A DNA stretch of 64,000 nt from Erodium maritimum (taxonomy: Eukaryota; Streptophyta; Magnoliopsida; Geraniales; Geraniaceae), in assembly GCA_963921825.1 (NCBI GenBank), contig OY997589.1:81142523-81206522 (forward strand). Direction: 5' to 3'. A program made the translations under genes and the position numbers. The notes below the pieces were generated by a model that worked only from the letters and a program-made list of their open reading frames with translations, had not been told where the DNA came from and searched no databases. Numbering within the stretch: the stretch's first letter is position 1; the number at the start of each line of letters is the position of its first letter. Below are positions 12,568-23,564 of this stretch, piece after piece.

Positions 12568-12820
12568 AAAAATGTACAAGGTTGCCATGTTTGGATGAAA
12601 AGTTTGAGATAATGAATCCAAATTTAATAAACATATAAAATAAAGACATTTTAAGATTATGCATAAATTGCTAACAGTTTCTCTGCAACTAGAATTTTTA
12701 GCTTGCATATTACTAACAGTTTAGCATACACACCACTAATTTTTTAACATGCAGAGTGCTGACAGATGGTAATTTGCTTCTCTAGTGAAAAACACAAACA
12801 AAACACTGGATAACATATAT
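12568..12820 (+). repeat. Left copy of a ~240 bp direct repeat flanking the small-gene pair
   Basis: Nearly the same sequence recurs in the same orientation at about 14305-14541. Shared blocks include tgcataaattgctaa, ctgcaactagaattt, gcacaccactaatttttt-like and gcagagtgctgacagatgg. A partial third copy continues at 12821-12890. Confidence 0.85.
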
Positions 12821-12845
12821 TACTAACAGTTTAGCATGCACACCA

Positions 12846-13355
12846 CTAATTTTTTGACATGCACAATGAGGACAGACAGTAATTTGATTCAACAAGTCCA
12901 CACAAGAACAACAAATTTAAAGAAAGCAGATATATATATATAAAACAAGCTGTCCAAACAAAAAAGCAGATTATATAAAAAGTCCAACAAAAAACAGCAA
13001 ATTTAAAGAAAGCATAAGTAGAATGGAAAGGAAGTAACGGGATCAAAATGGCATGCTCTGCTCTGGAGAACTGCTCCAGTACACGACGAATTGCACTCAA
13101 CTGACGGACGAGCGCTACATGTCTCCGCTTTTCTTCCTGCGACCATTCGTTGGTGTTGATGTGAGTCAGGGTCACCAGTTGTTCGTTGACCTCGGCCTGG
13201 ACACTGAAAATTTTATCTTCGATGTCCTTATACGCCCTCAGCCTCGCGTAGTGCTCCAGCTTTCTTATCCCTGAAACGATCATCTGGGAATCAGAAGGAG
13301 CAGCCGTGGATGATTGACTCGCTGTTGGGATTCCTGAACCAGATGGAGCAGCCAT
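12846..13355 (-). CDS. Small coiled-coil protein of unknown function
   Basis: Not recognised. The chosen ATG at 13355 is followed by a Ser/Ala/Pro-rich leader (MAAPSGSGIPTASQSS). That leader is partly an internal duplication of a DNA block containing atcatccatggctgctcc. A helical region of about 70 residues follows (IRKLEHYARLRAYKDIEDKI, then NEWSQEEKRRHVALVRQLSA), which reads as a two-helix hairpin. After residue 110 the frame stays open for about 60 hydrophobic residues encoded by AT-rich repeat-like DNA. This may be a membrane tail or read-through into non-coding sequence. A TATATAAA-type box lies upstream (13442-13450). It pairs divergently with the gene at 13755 and has a similar hairpin layout. 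Confidence 0.45.
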   Translation of the reverse strand: MAAPSGSGIPTASQSSTAAPSDSQMIVSGIRKLEHYARLRAYKDIEDKIFSVQAEVNEQLVTLTHINTNEWSQEEKRRHVALVRQLSAIRRVLEQFSRAEHAILIPLLPFHSTYAFFKFAVFCWTFYIICFFVWTACFIYIYLLSLNLLFLCGLVESNYCLSSLCMSKN

Positions 13356-13441
13356 GGATGATAGACTCAGAGTTGAGATTCCTGCAAAAAAAACTGAGTA
13401 GAAGTAAAAGTAAAATGTGAAAGAAATGGAACACGGTTGTT

Positions 13442-13450
13442 CGTTTATAT
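13442..13450 (-). promoter_or_regulatory. Candidate TATA box of the minus-strand small gene
   Basis: The plus strand reads gtttatata, that is TATATAAAC on the minus strand, about 90 bp before the ATG at 13355. Spacing and sequence fit a plant core promoter; otherwise unsupported. Confidence 0.4.
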
Positions 13451-13688
13451 AGAGGATGAAAATTAACCACCACATTAAATGGGGAGAGAAAACAAACCGT
13501 CACCAGCGTTGATATATGTGTAAAAATTTATTAAGGACGGTTTGATTAGACTGTTGATATGACAGATAGAAGTTTGAAAATATAGGAAGAATACAAGCGG
13601 TTTCTTAACTATCCACTCAGCCACTCAGTTAAGGGAGATGTGGCAAGTATTAAAACTACCCACTAACTCCATCACGAGTTACAGTTCC

Positions 13689-13696
13689 CTATAAAT
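13689..13696 (+). promoter_or_regulatory. Candidate TATA box of the plus-strand small gene
   Basis: Sequence ctataaatacac lies about 60 bp before the ATG at 13755, which would place transcription start near 13720 and leave a short leader. Confidence 0.5.
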
Positions 13697-13754
13697 ACAC
13701 ACCTGACTAATACCCAAACCCAACCACGAAAAGAGTTTTGTCTAGTTAAAACAA

Positions 13755-14027
13755 ATGGAGTCAGGAAAATCTATCCAAAGTACACTAACAAAGGAGATCA
13801 AGCGGCAGAGGCGCCTCATTGAGCATGAAAGGGCAGTGCTAAACTACACGGAGCTGAGGCTGAAGCTGTTGGAGACCCAGCTTGAAGTGACTTTAATGGT
13901 AAATGATACATGGAACGTGGATGCAAAGGATATGACACCGGACGAGAAGGATGCAAACCAGACCCAAATGAAGAAGTTTGCAGAGCTTAATGTAATGCTT
14001 GAGGAAATTATTAAGAAGTTGGATTAG
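13755..14027 (+). CDS. 90-residue helical protein of unknown function
   Basis: Not recognised. The 90-codon frame has a good ATG context (aaacaaatgg) and a TATA box at 13689. It is almost entirely predicted helix: a first charged helix (KEIKRQRRLIEHERAVLNYT, LRLKLLETQLEV), a short linker containing DMTPDEKD, and a second helix ending LNVMLEEIIKKLD. The linker and second helix resemble the divergent neighbour (linker S-Q-E-E-K there, T-P-D-E-K here; both then have spaced Leu and a terminal LE). This suggests distant paralogy. No cysteine, signal peptide or enzymatic motif is visible. Direct repeats flank the pair. Confidence 0.6.
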   Translation: MESGKSIQSTLTKEIKRQRRLIEHERAVLNYTELRLKLLETQLEVTLMVNDTWNVDAKDMTPDEKDANQTQMKKFAELNVMLEEIIKKLD

Positions 14028-14304
14028 GTAATTCCAATCTTGGCTGTTATTTGTATTCATCCAAAAAAATCATGAACATGGTGATGATTTTTATGCTTTA
14101 AAATTAATGAACACAGTAATTTCCTCCAGTTGAATCTAAATTGTGTTCTTCTCTTAGTTCTCTACAATTCTATATCCGTGATCACTAAAAGGTTAGTGTA
14201 CACACTGCTAAAATATTAGAATACATGCTGCTGATAGTTCATACATAAAAAGCTTATTTAATATTCATAGATGTATTATAAAATGAATTTGAGGCTTGCA
14301 AAAA

Positions 14305-14541
14305 AATGTACATGATTGACATGTTTGGATCAAAAGTTTGAAGAATTCAAGATAATGAATCTGAATTCAATAAACGAAAATGCATAAATTGCTAATAGTT
14401 TCTCTGCAACTAGAATTTGTAGCTTGCACATTACTAACAGTTTAGCATGCACACCACTAATTTTTTAACATGCAGAGTGCTGACAGATGGTAATTTGCTT
14501 CTCTAGAGAAAAACACGAACAAAACACTGGATAACATATAT
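14305..14541 (+). repeat. Right copy of the ~240 bp direct repeat
   Basis: Same-orientation partner of 12568-12820. Together they bracket the two small genes, so the pair may have been inserted or duplicated as one block. Confidence 0.85.
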
Positions 14542-14652
14542 TAAGCATCAACCAAAATTACACAACGCAGTTGTCCACCTAAAAACAAAACATCTTCAAC
14601 TATTCAGGTGGACAAGTTCAACAAAAACAACCAGGTTAAAGAGAAAGCGTAA

Positions 14653-15423
14653 TTAGTTGATGTTACGAACAAGCTTCATTGACTCAATGTCAATTAAACA
14701 GTCAATACACACATATCTAAGTTCTCCGGCACCTGCGATATCGTACAGCCTACGCCTCCAATGGCCAGCATCGTGAGGAGTTTCGCAGATGCTTGATATC
14801 CTCAACTGTGACCATTTGCCAAAGTGTAGCATGGCACGAAACTCACGACGACATTCATGCAACACTGCCCTCTCTGGATCACTTATCAGAAAAAAGATAC
14901 CGTAGAATATGTCTGCAACAAGGTCATCTTTCCCACCTAATTTGATTAGAGCAATTGCATGGATATATCTTCTTAACATAGTAGACCAGTTGTCACACAC
15001 CTCAAGTAATTTAAGGCCGAGTCTAGGTTTATTCCGATTGAAAGTATAGTACAGACCTAGAAGGTACCTAGCATTCAAATTACCGGCTTCAGTAGCATTC
15101 ACAAGAACTGATTTGGTGCGGAAAGAGACTGCCCTGACTACTTGTGATCGGAATTCACAATTTAAGGCCAACAGCACATCATCATCCTCTTTCATTAAGT
15201 GATAAAAATTCTTCCAACTGAATGCAGAACACAAAGACAAATAGTGTATTAAAATAAAAGAGTAAAAAAGAAAAAGGAAATAAGAATTTTAAATGTTGAG
15301 GGATAGAGTTTTAGAACCAGTTTACCACATAGAAAGGTGGACAAAAGGAACATCGCTATCATCCAGAGTCCTTTTGAATATTTCAGACTTCAACTCATCA
15401 GGCAGAGCACTAAGGTAATCCAT
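14653..15423 (-). CDS. F-box / Sel1-like protein, copy A (two exons)
   Basis: Exon 1 is 15423-15326 and exon 2 is 15217-14653, joined in frame (TG+T gives Cys) for about 220 residues. Exon 1 encodes an F-box (LPDELKSEIFKRTLDD, VPFVHLSM). Exon 2 begins CWKNFYHLMKED and has a Sel1-like helical repeat (AGNLNARYLLGLYYTFN), then CRREFRAML and a Cys-containing C-terminus (YVCIDCLIDIE). The layout matches plant F-box proteins of the At1g67623/At2g35280 type, whose partner in an SCF ubiquitin ligase would be a SKP1 protein. No stop or frameshift is seen. One of four copies inside the 15 kb element, presumably captured and amplified; expression is unknown. Confidence 0.75.
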
Positions 15424-16065
15424 TAAAAAACCTTAATGAAGTTGAAAAGATTGTTGATCTTCAGGATTTCTTCGAGTAACTGAGAGTAATGGAGGAGGAG
15501 CTTGAGATAGAGAGAAATATAAATAGGGAGAAATATATTCGAACAAGACTTGCCTATATATAGTAGAAGTAAAACGATGAGATTATTGAAGAAGGAAATG
15601 ATTTATTAAATGCAATACCACCCTTCCATCTTCCATATTTAATATGATGGAGACACGTGTAGTCAAATCAAGTCAATCAGATTGTCACTCTCTTAACCGC
15701 CCTTACACCTTATTTATTATCTCAATTAATACAGAAATGATAATATATGTGCAGAGTCATTTAAATAAAATACGTGTAAAGCCTCGTTTAATTAAATCAG
15801 ATAAATTTATTTACATATTGCTGATATTTTACCACGCACAGTACTAATAATTTAATATTCACACTACTGACAGTTTCCCATTCATATGAGAAAAAATAGT
15901 TTTAATATTGCAAGAACTGGGAACCGATAATTGGTTCATTTACACACCGCTAATATATTAGAATACATGCCGCTAATATACCAGTTGTCCAACTAAAAAA
16001 AAACATCTTCAACTATTTAGAGAACACAAGTTCAACCAAAATAATCAGGTTACAGATAAGTGTAA

Positions 16066-16849
16066 TTAGATGAGATTATAAGTAAGCTTGAATGACTCAA
16101 TGTCAACTAAACATTCAAAGCAGCTATATCTAAGTTCGCCAAGGCCTAAGATATCTTCGATTCTACGGCTCCAATGGCCATCATCGTTAGGAGTTTCACA
16201 CATGCTTGATGTCCTCAAGTGTGACCATCTGCCGGGTTGAAGCATGGCGCGAAACTGGCGGCGACATTCATGCAGCATTGACCTGTCGGTATACAACATC
16301 TGCATAAAGAAACCGCCAAAGATATCTCCAGCACGTTCATCTTCCCCACCTACTTTGATTAGTGCTATGGCACGGACATATCGTCTTAACATTGTAGACC
16401 AGTTGTCACACCTCTCAAGTAATTCAAGTCCGTGTCTAGGTCTATTCCGATTGAAAGTATAGTACAGACCAAGAAGGTACCTAGCATTTAAATTACCGGC
16501 TTCACTAGCCTCCTCAAGCACTAATTTGGTCTGCAATGTCACTTCATTCACTACTTGTGGTCGAAAATCACAATTTAGGGCCAACAGAACATCATCATCC
16601 TCTTTCATAAACTTATAGAAATCCTTGCAACTGAATGCAGCACACAAAATAAAAAATCATACACTAAAAAAGAAAATAATTAAATAAGAATTTTACATGT
16701 TTAAGATAGAGTTTCATAACCAGTTACCACATCGAGAGGTGGACAAAAGGAACATCACCATCACTTAGAGTCCTTTTGAATATGTTAGACTTCAACGGAT
16801 CAGGCAAAGCACTAAGGTAATCGAAACCAGGGGCAGCATTTTGATCCAT
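16066..16849 (-). CDS. F-box / Sel1-like protein, copy B (two exons)
   Basis: Exon 1 is 16849-16728 (starts MDQNAAPGFDYLSALPDPLK) and exon 2 is 16630-16066, about 228 residues, with the same split Cys codon as copy A. The F-box is LPDPLKSNIFKRTLSDGD. The Sel1-like segment is AGNLNARYLLGLYYTFN, followed by CRRQFRAML and a C-terminus with SCFECLVDIE. It is very close to copy A in coding and flanking sequence, so the two are recent tandem relatives. The frame is intact. Role as SCF substrate receptor is inferred from the family. Confidence 0.77.
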
Positions 16850-17584
16850 TATAAAACCTGGGGTTGAAGATGAAATATTTTCTTAAAAACTCAAACATGT
16901 AAATAAATATTTCTATGAATCAAAGAAGAAACGTAGAAAAATAAATGGCAAAATCATACCGCTACAAGTTCGCTTCAGGCTTTCTTCTGGTAAGTGAGTA
17001 GATTGGAGGAGGAGCTTAAAAATCAACCCTGGAGATAGAAAGAAATATGTTCGAATTAAAGTTCCCTATAAATAATAGAAGTGAAGTGATGGTGAAATTC
17101 AAAAAGGAAAGAGTTTTTAAAATTAATAACTATCCTTCCATCTTCCATATTTAATATGATGTAGACAAGTGTAGCCAAGCGCAAGTCAATGAGTTTCTGA
17201 AACTCTCTTAACCACCCCTTCACCTTCGTCATTATATTAATTAATTCGAAAATCAAGTAAATCTGTTTACATACTGCTAATATTTTACCACGCATAGTAC
17301 TAATGGTTCAATATTCACGTTGCTCAAAGTTTACCATTCATACTACTAATAAGTTACCATTCATAACAGGTTTAACAAAAACATATTGAGATTCAGTCTA
17401 TTACATAAAATAAAATAAAAACAAAAGACCTACATAGTGTTATGAGATAGTTTATATGTTTCGATATCAATTAAACATTCGACACAGTTGTACATCTGAT
17501 TGCTGCGACTTTCTTATTCCAGTGAATGGGATTTCCGGTCCATTCACACAAATGTGTGTGTTTTAGATATCTCCAGTTCCTGTT

Positions 17585-18182
17585 CTACAGCATTTGGCGA
17601 AACTGGCGACGACACGTAAATAGGACGTGCCTGTCATTCGGATCAGTCTCCTCAAAGAAACTATACAGAGCAGCAAGAGATTCATCGTCATCTTCATTTA
17701 CTTTCAGATTGGTCATCGCATAGACATACCTCCTCATCCAAGTTGACACATTGTCACACGTGTTCAGAATTGGAAGACCTCGCTCAGGCGTATCAGAATT
17801 GAAGATGAGGTACAGAGCCAGGAGATATGCTGCCCTGGAGTTCCCAAAATCAGTGGCCCTTTGAAGAATTTTGGAGCCGTCATGGTCCACAGCTTTCACC
17901 GTCCTTGGGTGGAGCTTGCAAGGTAGCTCCATCAGAATATCCTTCTCACTAGACATAAGTCTATGAAATGACTTGCAACTGAAATTAAAAACACGTAAAA
18001 GAATAAATATTAATAATAAATAAAAACAAAATTGTAAGACACAAGTTTCAAATTGATTACCAAGATGAGAGTATAACCAAATTTCTGTCTGAATCATCAA
18101 AACACCTCTTAAGAATATTAACCAACACATCGTCTGGCAACGACGTGATATAATCAACACAAGGAACCACTCTGTGATCCAT
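17585..18182 (-). pseudogene. F-box / Sel1-like protein, copy C, truncated by TAG
   Basis: Exon 1 is 18182-18061 (F-box LPDDVLVNILKRCFDD) and exon 2 is 17978-17585. Exon 2 has LHPRTVKAVDHDGSKILQR, the Sel1-like AAYLLALYLIFN and CRRQFRQML, then a stop after about 171 residues. Beyond the stop the frame still resembles the C-terminus of copies A and B (HWNKKVAA and a Cys-rich end), so about 40-50 residues are lost. It belongs to a different subgroup from A and B and pairs with copy D. A shortened product is possible, so pseudogene status is an inference. Confidence 0.65.
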
Positions 18183-18480
18183 TATAATACCTGAAAATGC
18201 AGACTACTAATAGTTTATTATACAGACCACTAGTACATAAAATATGCTACTTATAAAATAATGGCATTCAAGTTAATAAAATAAAAAACATTAACCAGCG
18301 CAAATACAGTCCACTTAGTTCACAAAATTTATTTTATTATCTTGGTCTTATTCAAAATGCTCATTATTACAGGCATGCTACACATTAATGACACATTTTG
18401 GTTGGTAGAAATGAAATAATTACAAACAGAACCTCCATGATTCGTTCTTCAAAAAAAATTCAACCTCTAGAAAATACAGA

Positions 18481-18935
18481 GATATACACACAAGAGGGAT
18501 ATTTTGAAATTAAACCAAACATATATAGATGAGAGAAGTGACCAAATTTGGAAAAGAGTCAGTAATTTTATGTGAACAAGGGAGATTGAGGCAGGATTCA
18601 GTAGTTGAGATTTTAATGCAAAGTACTAATAATATAGACACTAAGGTGCTAATTCATGACCAAATAATCAATATACACACAAGAAGGATATTTTGCAATT
18701 AAACCACACATATATTGATGAGAGAAGTGACCAAATTTGGAAAAGAGCCAGTAATTTTATATGAACGAGTGAGATTGAGGCAGGATTCAGTGGTTGAGAT
18801 TTTAATGCAAAGTACTAATAATATAGACACTAAGGTGCTAATACATGAACAAATAATCAATATACACACAACAAGGATATTTTGCAATTAAACCAAACAT
18901 ATATTGATGAGAGAAGTGACCAAATTTGGAAAGAT
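18481..18935 (+). repeat. Tandem repeat, ~186 bp unit, 2.5 copies
   Basis: The block from atatacacacaagaaggatatt through gagagaagtgaccaaatttgg and aagtactaataatatagacac occurs from about 18481 and 18669, with a partial third copy from about 18854. Confidence 0.85.
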
Positions 18936-19320
18936 GCACCTTGATGAAAATCGTGGCTCTGTAGGGAGAACAAAATAGATTTGAAGAGGAAGATGAAGAG
19001 TGACTCCAACCTGACGAGGAAGATAAATAGTGTATCCAAACTGTTCTCAGATATGAATAGTCAAATTGTTGCATTAGGCATTAATACCTCTGTCGTTTAG
19101 GGCATCATGGCTACTTGGACTCTAAAAACCCTAATGGGCCTGAGATTCATCTAGATATTCGGTAAAAAGTAATGATTAAAGGAAACAGTCATTTAGTTCT
19201 CCTATATTTTGTAGTAATTGCCAAAAAAAATTATTTTATTCCTTTTTTTAAGTTTTCGTTTCTCAAAAATCCTCTGCTGTGTCTAACTTGTTCATAATTT
19301 CCTTCTTCTTTACAATCAAA

Positions 19321-19575
19321 CCACAACTTAAGAAATGTCTGGCAATCTACTTCCAGAGGATTTGATATTCAAAGTACTGTTGAAATTTTACAACACATAA
19401 TACTAATAATTTAATATTCAAACTGCTAAAAGTTTCCCAATCATACCTAAAAATATTTTGACATTCATAACATGTTCGACAAAAACATACCGAGATTCAG
19501 TTTATTACAGAAAATAAAAAAAAAAACAGAAGAACTATTTAAGGAGTTTTGTGCTTCAGTTTATATGTTTCAATA
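19321..19575 (+). repeat. ~250 bp direct duplication, first copy
   Basis: Matches about 22468-22720 in the same orientation over the F-box start fragment and the AT-rich sequence after it (shared blocks include gacattcataacatgttc and aacataccgagattcag). A weaker third copy lies near 17360-17475. Confidence 0.85.
19335..19400 (+). pseudogene. F-box start fragment on the plus strand
   Basis: Twenty-one codons followed by a stop read MSGNLLPEDLIFKVLLKFYN, an F-box start in the opposite orientation to the four larger copies. Nothing recognisable continues it. A duplicate lies at 22483. This looks like a remnant first exon of another captured F-box gene. Confidence 0.5.
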
Positions 19576-19697
19576 TCAATTAAACATTCTATGCAGTTGT
19601 AACAATACTCTTTAAGATATTTAATTGCTGCGACTTTTTTGTTCCAGTGAACGGGATATCTGGTCGATTTGCACAACTTTGTGTGTTTTAGATGTCT

Positions 19698-20313
19698 TCA
19701 ATTCCTATCCTGCAACATTCGGCGGAAAAGACGACGACACTCAAATACCTCACGCCTGTCATAATAATCAATTCCCGCAAAGAAACGATATAGACCAAGA
19801 ACCGCTTCAACATCATCAGGATCATGTACTTTCAATTTGGCCATCCCATACACATACCTCGTCAACAAAGTTGACTCATTGTCACACATCTCAAGAAACT
19901 GAAGTCCTCGCTCAGGAGTATCAGAATTGAAGATGAGGTACAAAGCCAGAAGATATGCTGCATTAAGGTTCCCAAAATCAGCGGCCCTTTGGAGAATTTT
20001 GGAGCCGTCATGGTCGACAGCTTTCACCATCCTCGGGTGGAAAGTACAAGGTAGCTCCATTAGAATATCCTTGTTAGTAGACATAAGTCTATAAAATAAT
20101 TTGCAACTGAATTCGAAAAAAAAAGTAAAAAAAAATTAATTATTAATAATGAAGGACAAAAATTCTAAGGCACAGATGTGAAATTGATTACCAGGATGAG
20201 AGTATGACCAAATTGCAGTCTAAATCATCTAAACTCCTCTTCAGAATATCAACCAATACATTTTCTGGCAATGAGGTGATATAATCAACATCAGGAACCC
20301 CTCTCTGATCCAT
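19698..20313 (-). pseudogene. F-box / Sel1-like protein, copy D, truncated by TGA
   Basis: Exon 1 is 20313-20192 (F-box LPENVLVDILKRSLDD) and exon 2 is 20106-19698, about 176 residues. Exon 2 carries FHPRMVKAVDHDGSKILQR, LNAAYLLALYLIFN and CRRLFRRML, then ends at a TGA where copy C has Trp. After the TGA the frame continues with HWNKKVAA and NCIECLIDIE, the normal C-terminus. The stops of C and D lie at different codons, so they arose independently. C and D share flanks over about 2 kb, consistent with a tandem segmental duplication. Confidence 0.65.
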
Positions 20314-21224
20314 TATAATTACCTGAAAAGGGATATGACTAATTTTTTTTTGTAATGTTTTTATCAGATACAGAGCAACATAGATAAAGTTGCACAGTAC
20401 TATCATGCAGACTACTAATAGTTTATTAAACACACCACTACTATATATATGTTACTTATAATATAATGGAAATGAAGTTAATAAAAAAAAAGATTAACCA
20501 GTGCAAAAACAGTCCACTTAATTCACGAATGAATACAAACACAGTACACAGCTACAGGGCGGATGTATACAAAAATAAATAAACTTCAGATTAAACTAAA
20601 AAAAATAGGCAACAATTGCAAGGTTAGGAGAACTAATAACAATAAAAAATTTCAGAAGCCACACCTTGATGAAAACCTGACGCTGTAGGGTGCACAGAGT
20701 AGATTTGACGAGGAAGATAAATAGTGGCTCCAAGCTATTCTCAGATATGAATAGTTAAATCGTTGCACTAAACATTTATACCTCTGTCGTTTAGGGCATC
20801 ATGGCTACTTGGACTCTAGAAACCCTAATGGGCCTGAGATTCATCTAGAGATTCGAAAAAATTAAACCCGGGTAATTATTATACAAGATGCGTGTACAGA
20901 TACGAAAAGTTATAATGATTAAAGGAAACCGCCATTTAATTCTCCTATAATTTCTAGTAATTTCCAAAGAAGATAATTATTTTAATCATTTTTTTAAGTT
21001 TTCGTTTCATATAAGGTATGTACATCTTCGTTTCCAAAAGCGTCATCAACCGACCTTATATATAATACTTTGCTCTGTCTAACTTGTTCATAACTTGTTC
21101 ATATTTTGCCTTCTTCAGATTGACTATGGTAGTACGATCCAAATAGAACAACTGCAAATAATATAATAGTCAAGTAACGAACTGATTTTAACAATATAAG
21201 ACCACATTATGAGAAACATGGTAC

Positions 21225-21385
21225 TGCGTACAGACCACTAAAAAATTATGCTGCAGACCACTAAAATGATGCTTCAGACAACTAAAAAATTATGTTGGAG
21301 ACAACTAAAAAATCATGTTGCAGACCACTAAAATAAGTACTACATACCACTAAAAATTAATGATGCAGACCACTAACATATTACA
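21225..21385 (+). repeat. Tandem array of the CAGACCACTAAAA motif
   Basis: About seven units of 22-26 bp, each near gcagaccactaaaaaattatg, lie immediately downstream (in minus-strand terms) of the plant-mobile-domain exon. This is the densest cluster of the motif scattered through the 15 kb element. Confidence 0.85.
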
Positions 21386-21479
21386 GTATTTCTTTCAGTG
21401 CAAATTCTTAGAGGCAAAAAACCCAATTACTAAAATACTATGCATTAAAAAACAAAAATTGGCAAATAACCTTACTTAC

Positions 21480-22447
21480 CACCAAAAATGTCATTGGACC
21501 TATGTAGAATTTTTTCCGGTCCCAACTCTTAGATGTCTCCACCAACCTGTCAACCAGAAACTGACACCAATTGTAGTCTTTGATCTTCTCGACATCGTGA
21601 ACAACATCCAATATGTACTGGTTCACAAGCCCGGAGGAACTACCAAAATCTATCATAAGTGTGGTAAATAGCACCAAAAATGATCGTTTGAAATGGTCGC
21701 CTCCATCCTTCAAAGACAACAAGTGAAGGTACAGATCCTCATGTGTTATATCATAGACAGATGTAGTCTGTTTCTTCTTACCCTTCACATCAACCAACTT
21801 AGTTAACTCCCTCCAATCCAAGCGAGCTTTTGAATAAGATTTACTCTTATTCAAGTAAACCTTATTCCTGCCTCGAGGAATGCCAAGAACCTGGTGTACA
21901 ACGGAATCGTCGATATGTAACCGATCCCCAAACCCAAGAACCAGGGGCATAATGCCAGGCTTGAAGCTCTCGGCAAGGTACATGCACAGCCGGGCGGGAA
22001 GAAACTGCACTCTAAGATGTAATATGGACCCAAAACCTATCTCTTCAATGTCTTTTCTTTGGGCTGCACTTAGACGAACGATCAAATCGTATAACCTAGA
22101 CGGTGAAGTGCGTAACAAAATCTTAGGTAGCCCGGCTTTCCTTTTCCTAATCAACTGCCACTCCTCCCTCTGCTGTGAAGTTTTATAAACTCTTCTCTTC
22201 ACCTCACCAACAATCTTCGGTTTCTTTGCCGCCTGATCTGAAGACACAACATCTGGCTCTTTACGCTTACCAAGGACATCAATACTTTGTTTCCGCTTCC
22301 GAAGCCTCTCATAAACTTGCAGATTCACAGACTTTTTCCTTAAAATACCAATAGGCATGTTATCTTCATCACTTATCCCGTGTAGCGAACTAGTTGCAGA
22401 GTCAGGAACCACTAACTCTGCAGCTAGAGAGGCTGCAGCAGTTTCTT
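21480..22447 (-). pseudogene. Orphan exon of a plant mobile domain (PMD-like) protein
   Basis: A single long exon bounded by an acceptor (tttttgtag before 22447) and a donor (GTG then GTAAGTAAGG at 21480). The frame is open throughout. It encodes a basic nuclear-localisation-like region (KKSVNLQVYERLRKRKQ, AAKKPKIVGEVKRR), then the PMD-type block RLSAAQRKDIEEIGFGSILH, PARLCMYLAESF, VVHQVLGIPRGRNKVYL and LHLLSLKDGGDHFKRSF. Related domains occur in Ulp1-protease-fused proteins carried by some plant MULEs, but no protease domain is seen here. No start exon or downstream exon was found, so it is probably a captured fragment. Confidence 0.6.
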
Positions 22448-22467
22448 CTACAAAAAGACACAATCAA

Positions 22468-22720
22468 ACCACAACTTAAGAAATGTCTGGCAATCTACTT
22501 CCAGAGGATTTGATATTCAAAGTATTGCTGAAATTTTACAACACACAGTACTAATACTTTAATATTCAAACTACTAAAAGTTTCCCATTCATACCTAAAA
22601 ATATTTTGACATTCATAACATGTTCAACAAAAACATACCGAGATTCAGTCTATTACAGAAAATGAAAAAAAAACAAAAGTCCTACTTAAGGAGTTTTGTA
22701 CTTCAGTTTATATATAGGGT
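22468..22720 (+). repeat. ~250 bp direct duplication, second copy, with F-box start fragment
   Basis: Same-orientation partner of 19321-19575. It contains ATG at 22483 and reads MSGNLLPEDLIFKVLLKFYN before a stop at 22552-22554. It abuts the upstream side of the PMD exon, which may explain the loss of that gene's first exon. Confidence 0.8.
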
Positions 22721-22995
22721 CAAGTGAATTATGCCTTCCAGAATGTTTCTCAGCATCATTAAGAGGTTACCTATGATTTTAGAAGAAAGGGGCATGGCAA
22801 ATTGTAGACCATAACATTTAAAGTATAGGGCACATCTTCTCTTTTGTAGAGTCAAATTTTGAGGAAATGAAGTAGTACATGACTCAGAAAATCAGTTTAG
22901 GGTTCAGTGAATGAGATTGGAGGGTGAGGTTAGGGGTCAACTCTTAACTCTTAATTGCTTGACTATCATGGTTTTTGTTCACACAAATCAACAAT

Positions 22996-23207
22996 GCACA
23001 GAATATTGTTGCTCGGTTACTCAGCTATGATGCTGCAAATGATAATAGTTAAGCTTTGTGATTGTTCATAGATTTTCAGAAGTTCATGAATTTGAGAAGC
23101 CAAAAGATGCACAAGCTCTGAACCTTATGAACTCATATGTAGTGCCTTTGTTAGAAGAGTTTACCTTGTTTGCTCGAGGTGTTGTGGAAATCGGAGAACA
23201 TTTTTGA
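22996..23207 (+). pseudogene. Possible captured exon fragments of an unknown gene
   Basis: Two stretches read like coding sequence. At about 22990-23048 one reads NNAQNIVARLLSYDAANDN. At 23080-23207, after an acceptor-like ttttcag, another contains VHEFEKPKDAQALNLMNSY and PLLEEFTLFARGVV and ends in a stop. Amino-acid composition differs from the surrounding AT-rich DNA. I do not recognise the protein, and splicing between the two is not proven. Confidence 0.3.
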
Positions 23208-23212
23208 GGTCA

Positions 23213-23325
23213 TTTTGAAGACCTACAGTTCTGCTTGAGTGCGACTTCGTCTTCGTCTTCGTCTTCAACTTCGTCTTCTTCTGCTTCTGCTTCTACTTCG
23301 TCTTCGTCTTCTTCTTCTTTTTAAT
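23213..23325 (-). repeat. CTT/CTTCGT-type simple repeat
   Basis: Imperfect cttcgt/cttctg triplet repeats. On the minus strand one frame would give an acidic Glu/Asp-rich tract that ends soon after. Nothing else supports coding. Confidence 0.65.
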
Positions 23326-23564
23326 ACAGTTCGAAAAAAAATTAACAATATGAAATAAGAAATCGGACACACGCATATTGAATGGGGGCAAAATAAAAAA
23401 TAAAAAATAAAAATCAAAAAGGGGATTGATTCGATTAGTTTAAAATCTCGCGTGTTTCTATCTAAAATCTCGCGACAAATCAAAAAGGGCCACAAATTAC
23501 AATTCTGCCACCGCGTCTCTCAGCGCAATCTGAGCCATCGATCCGAACAGATCCTGCGGCCCAC

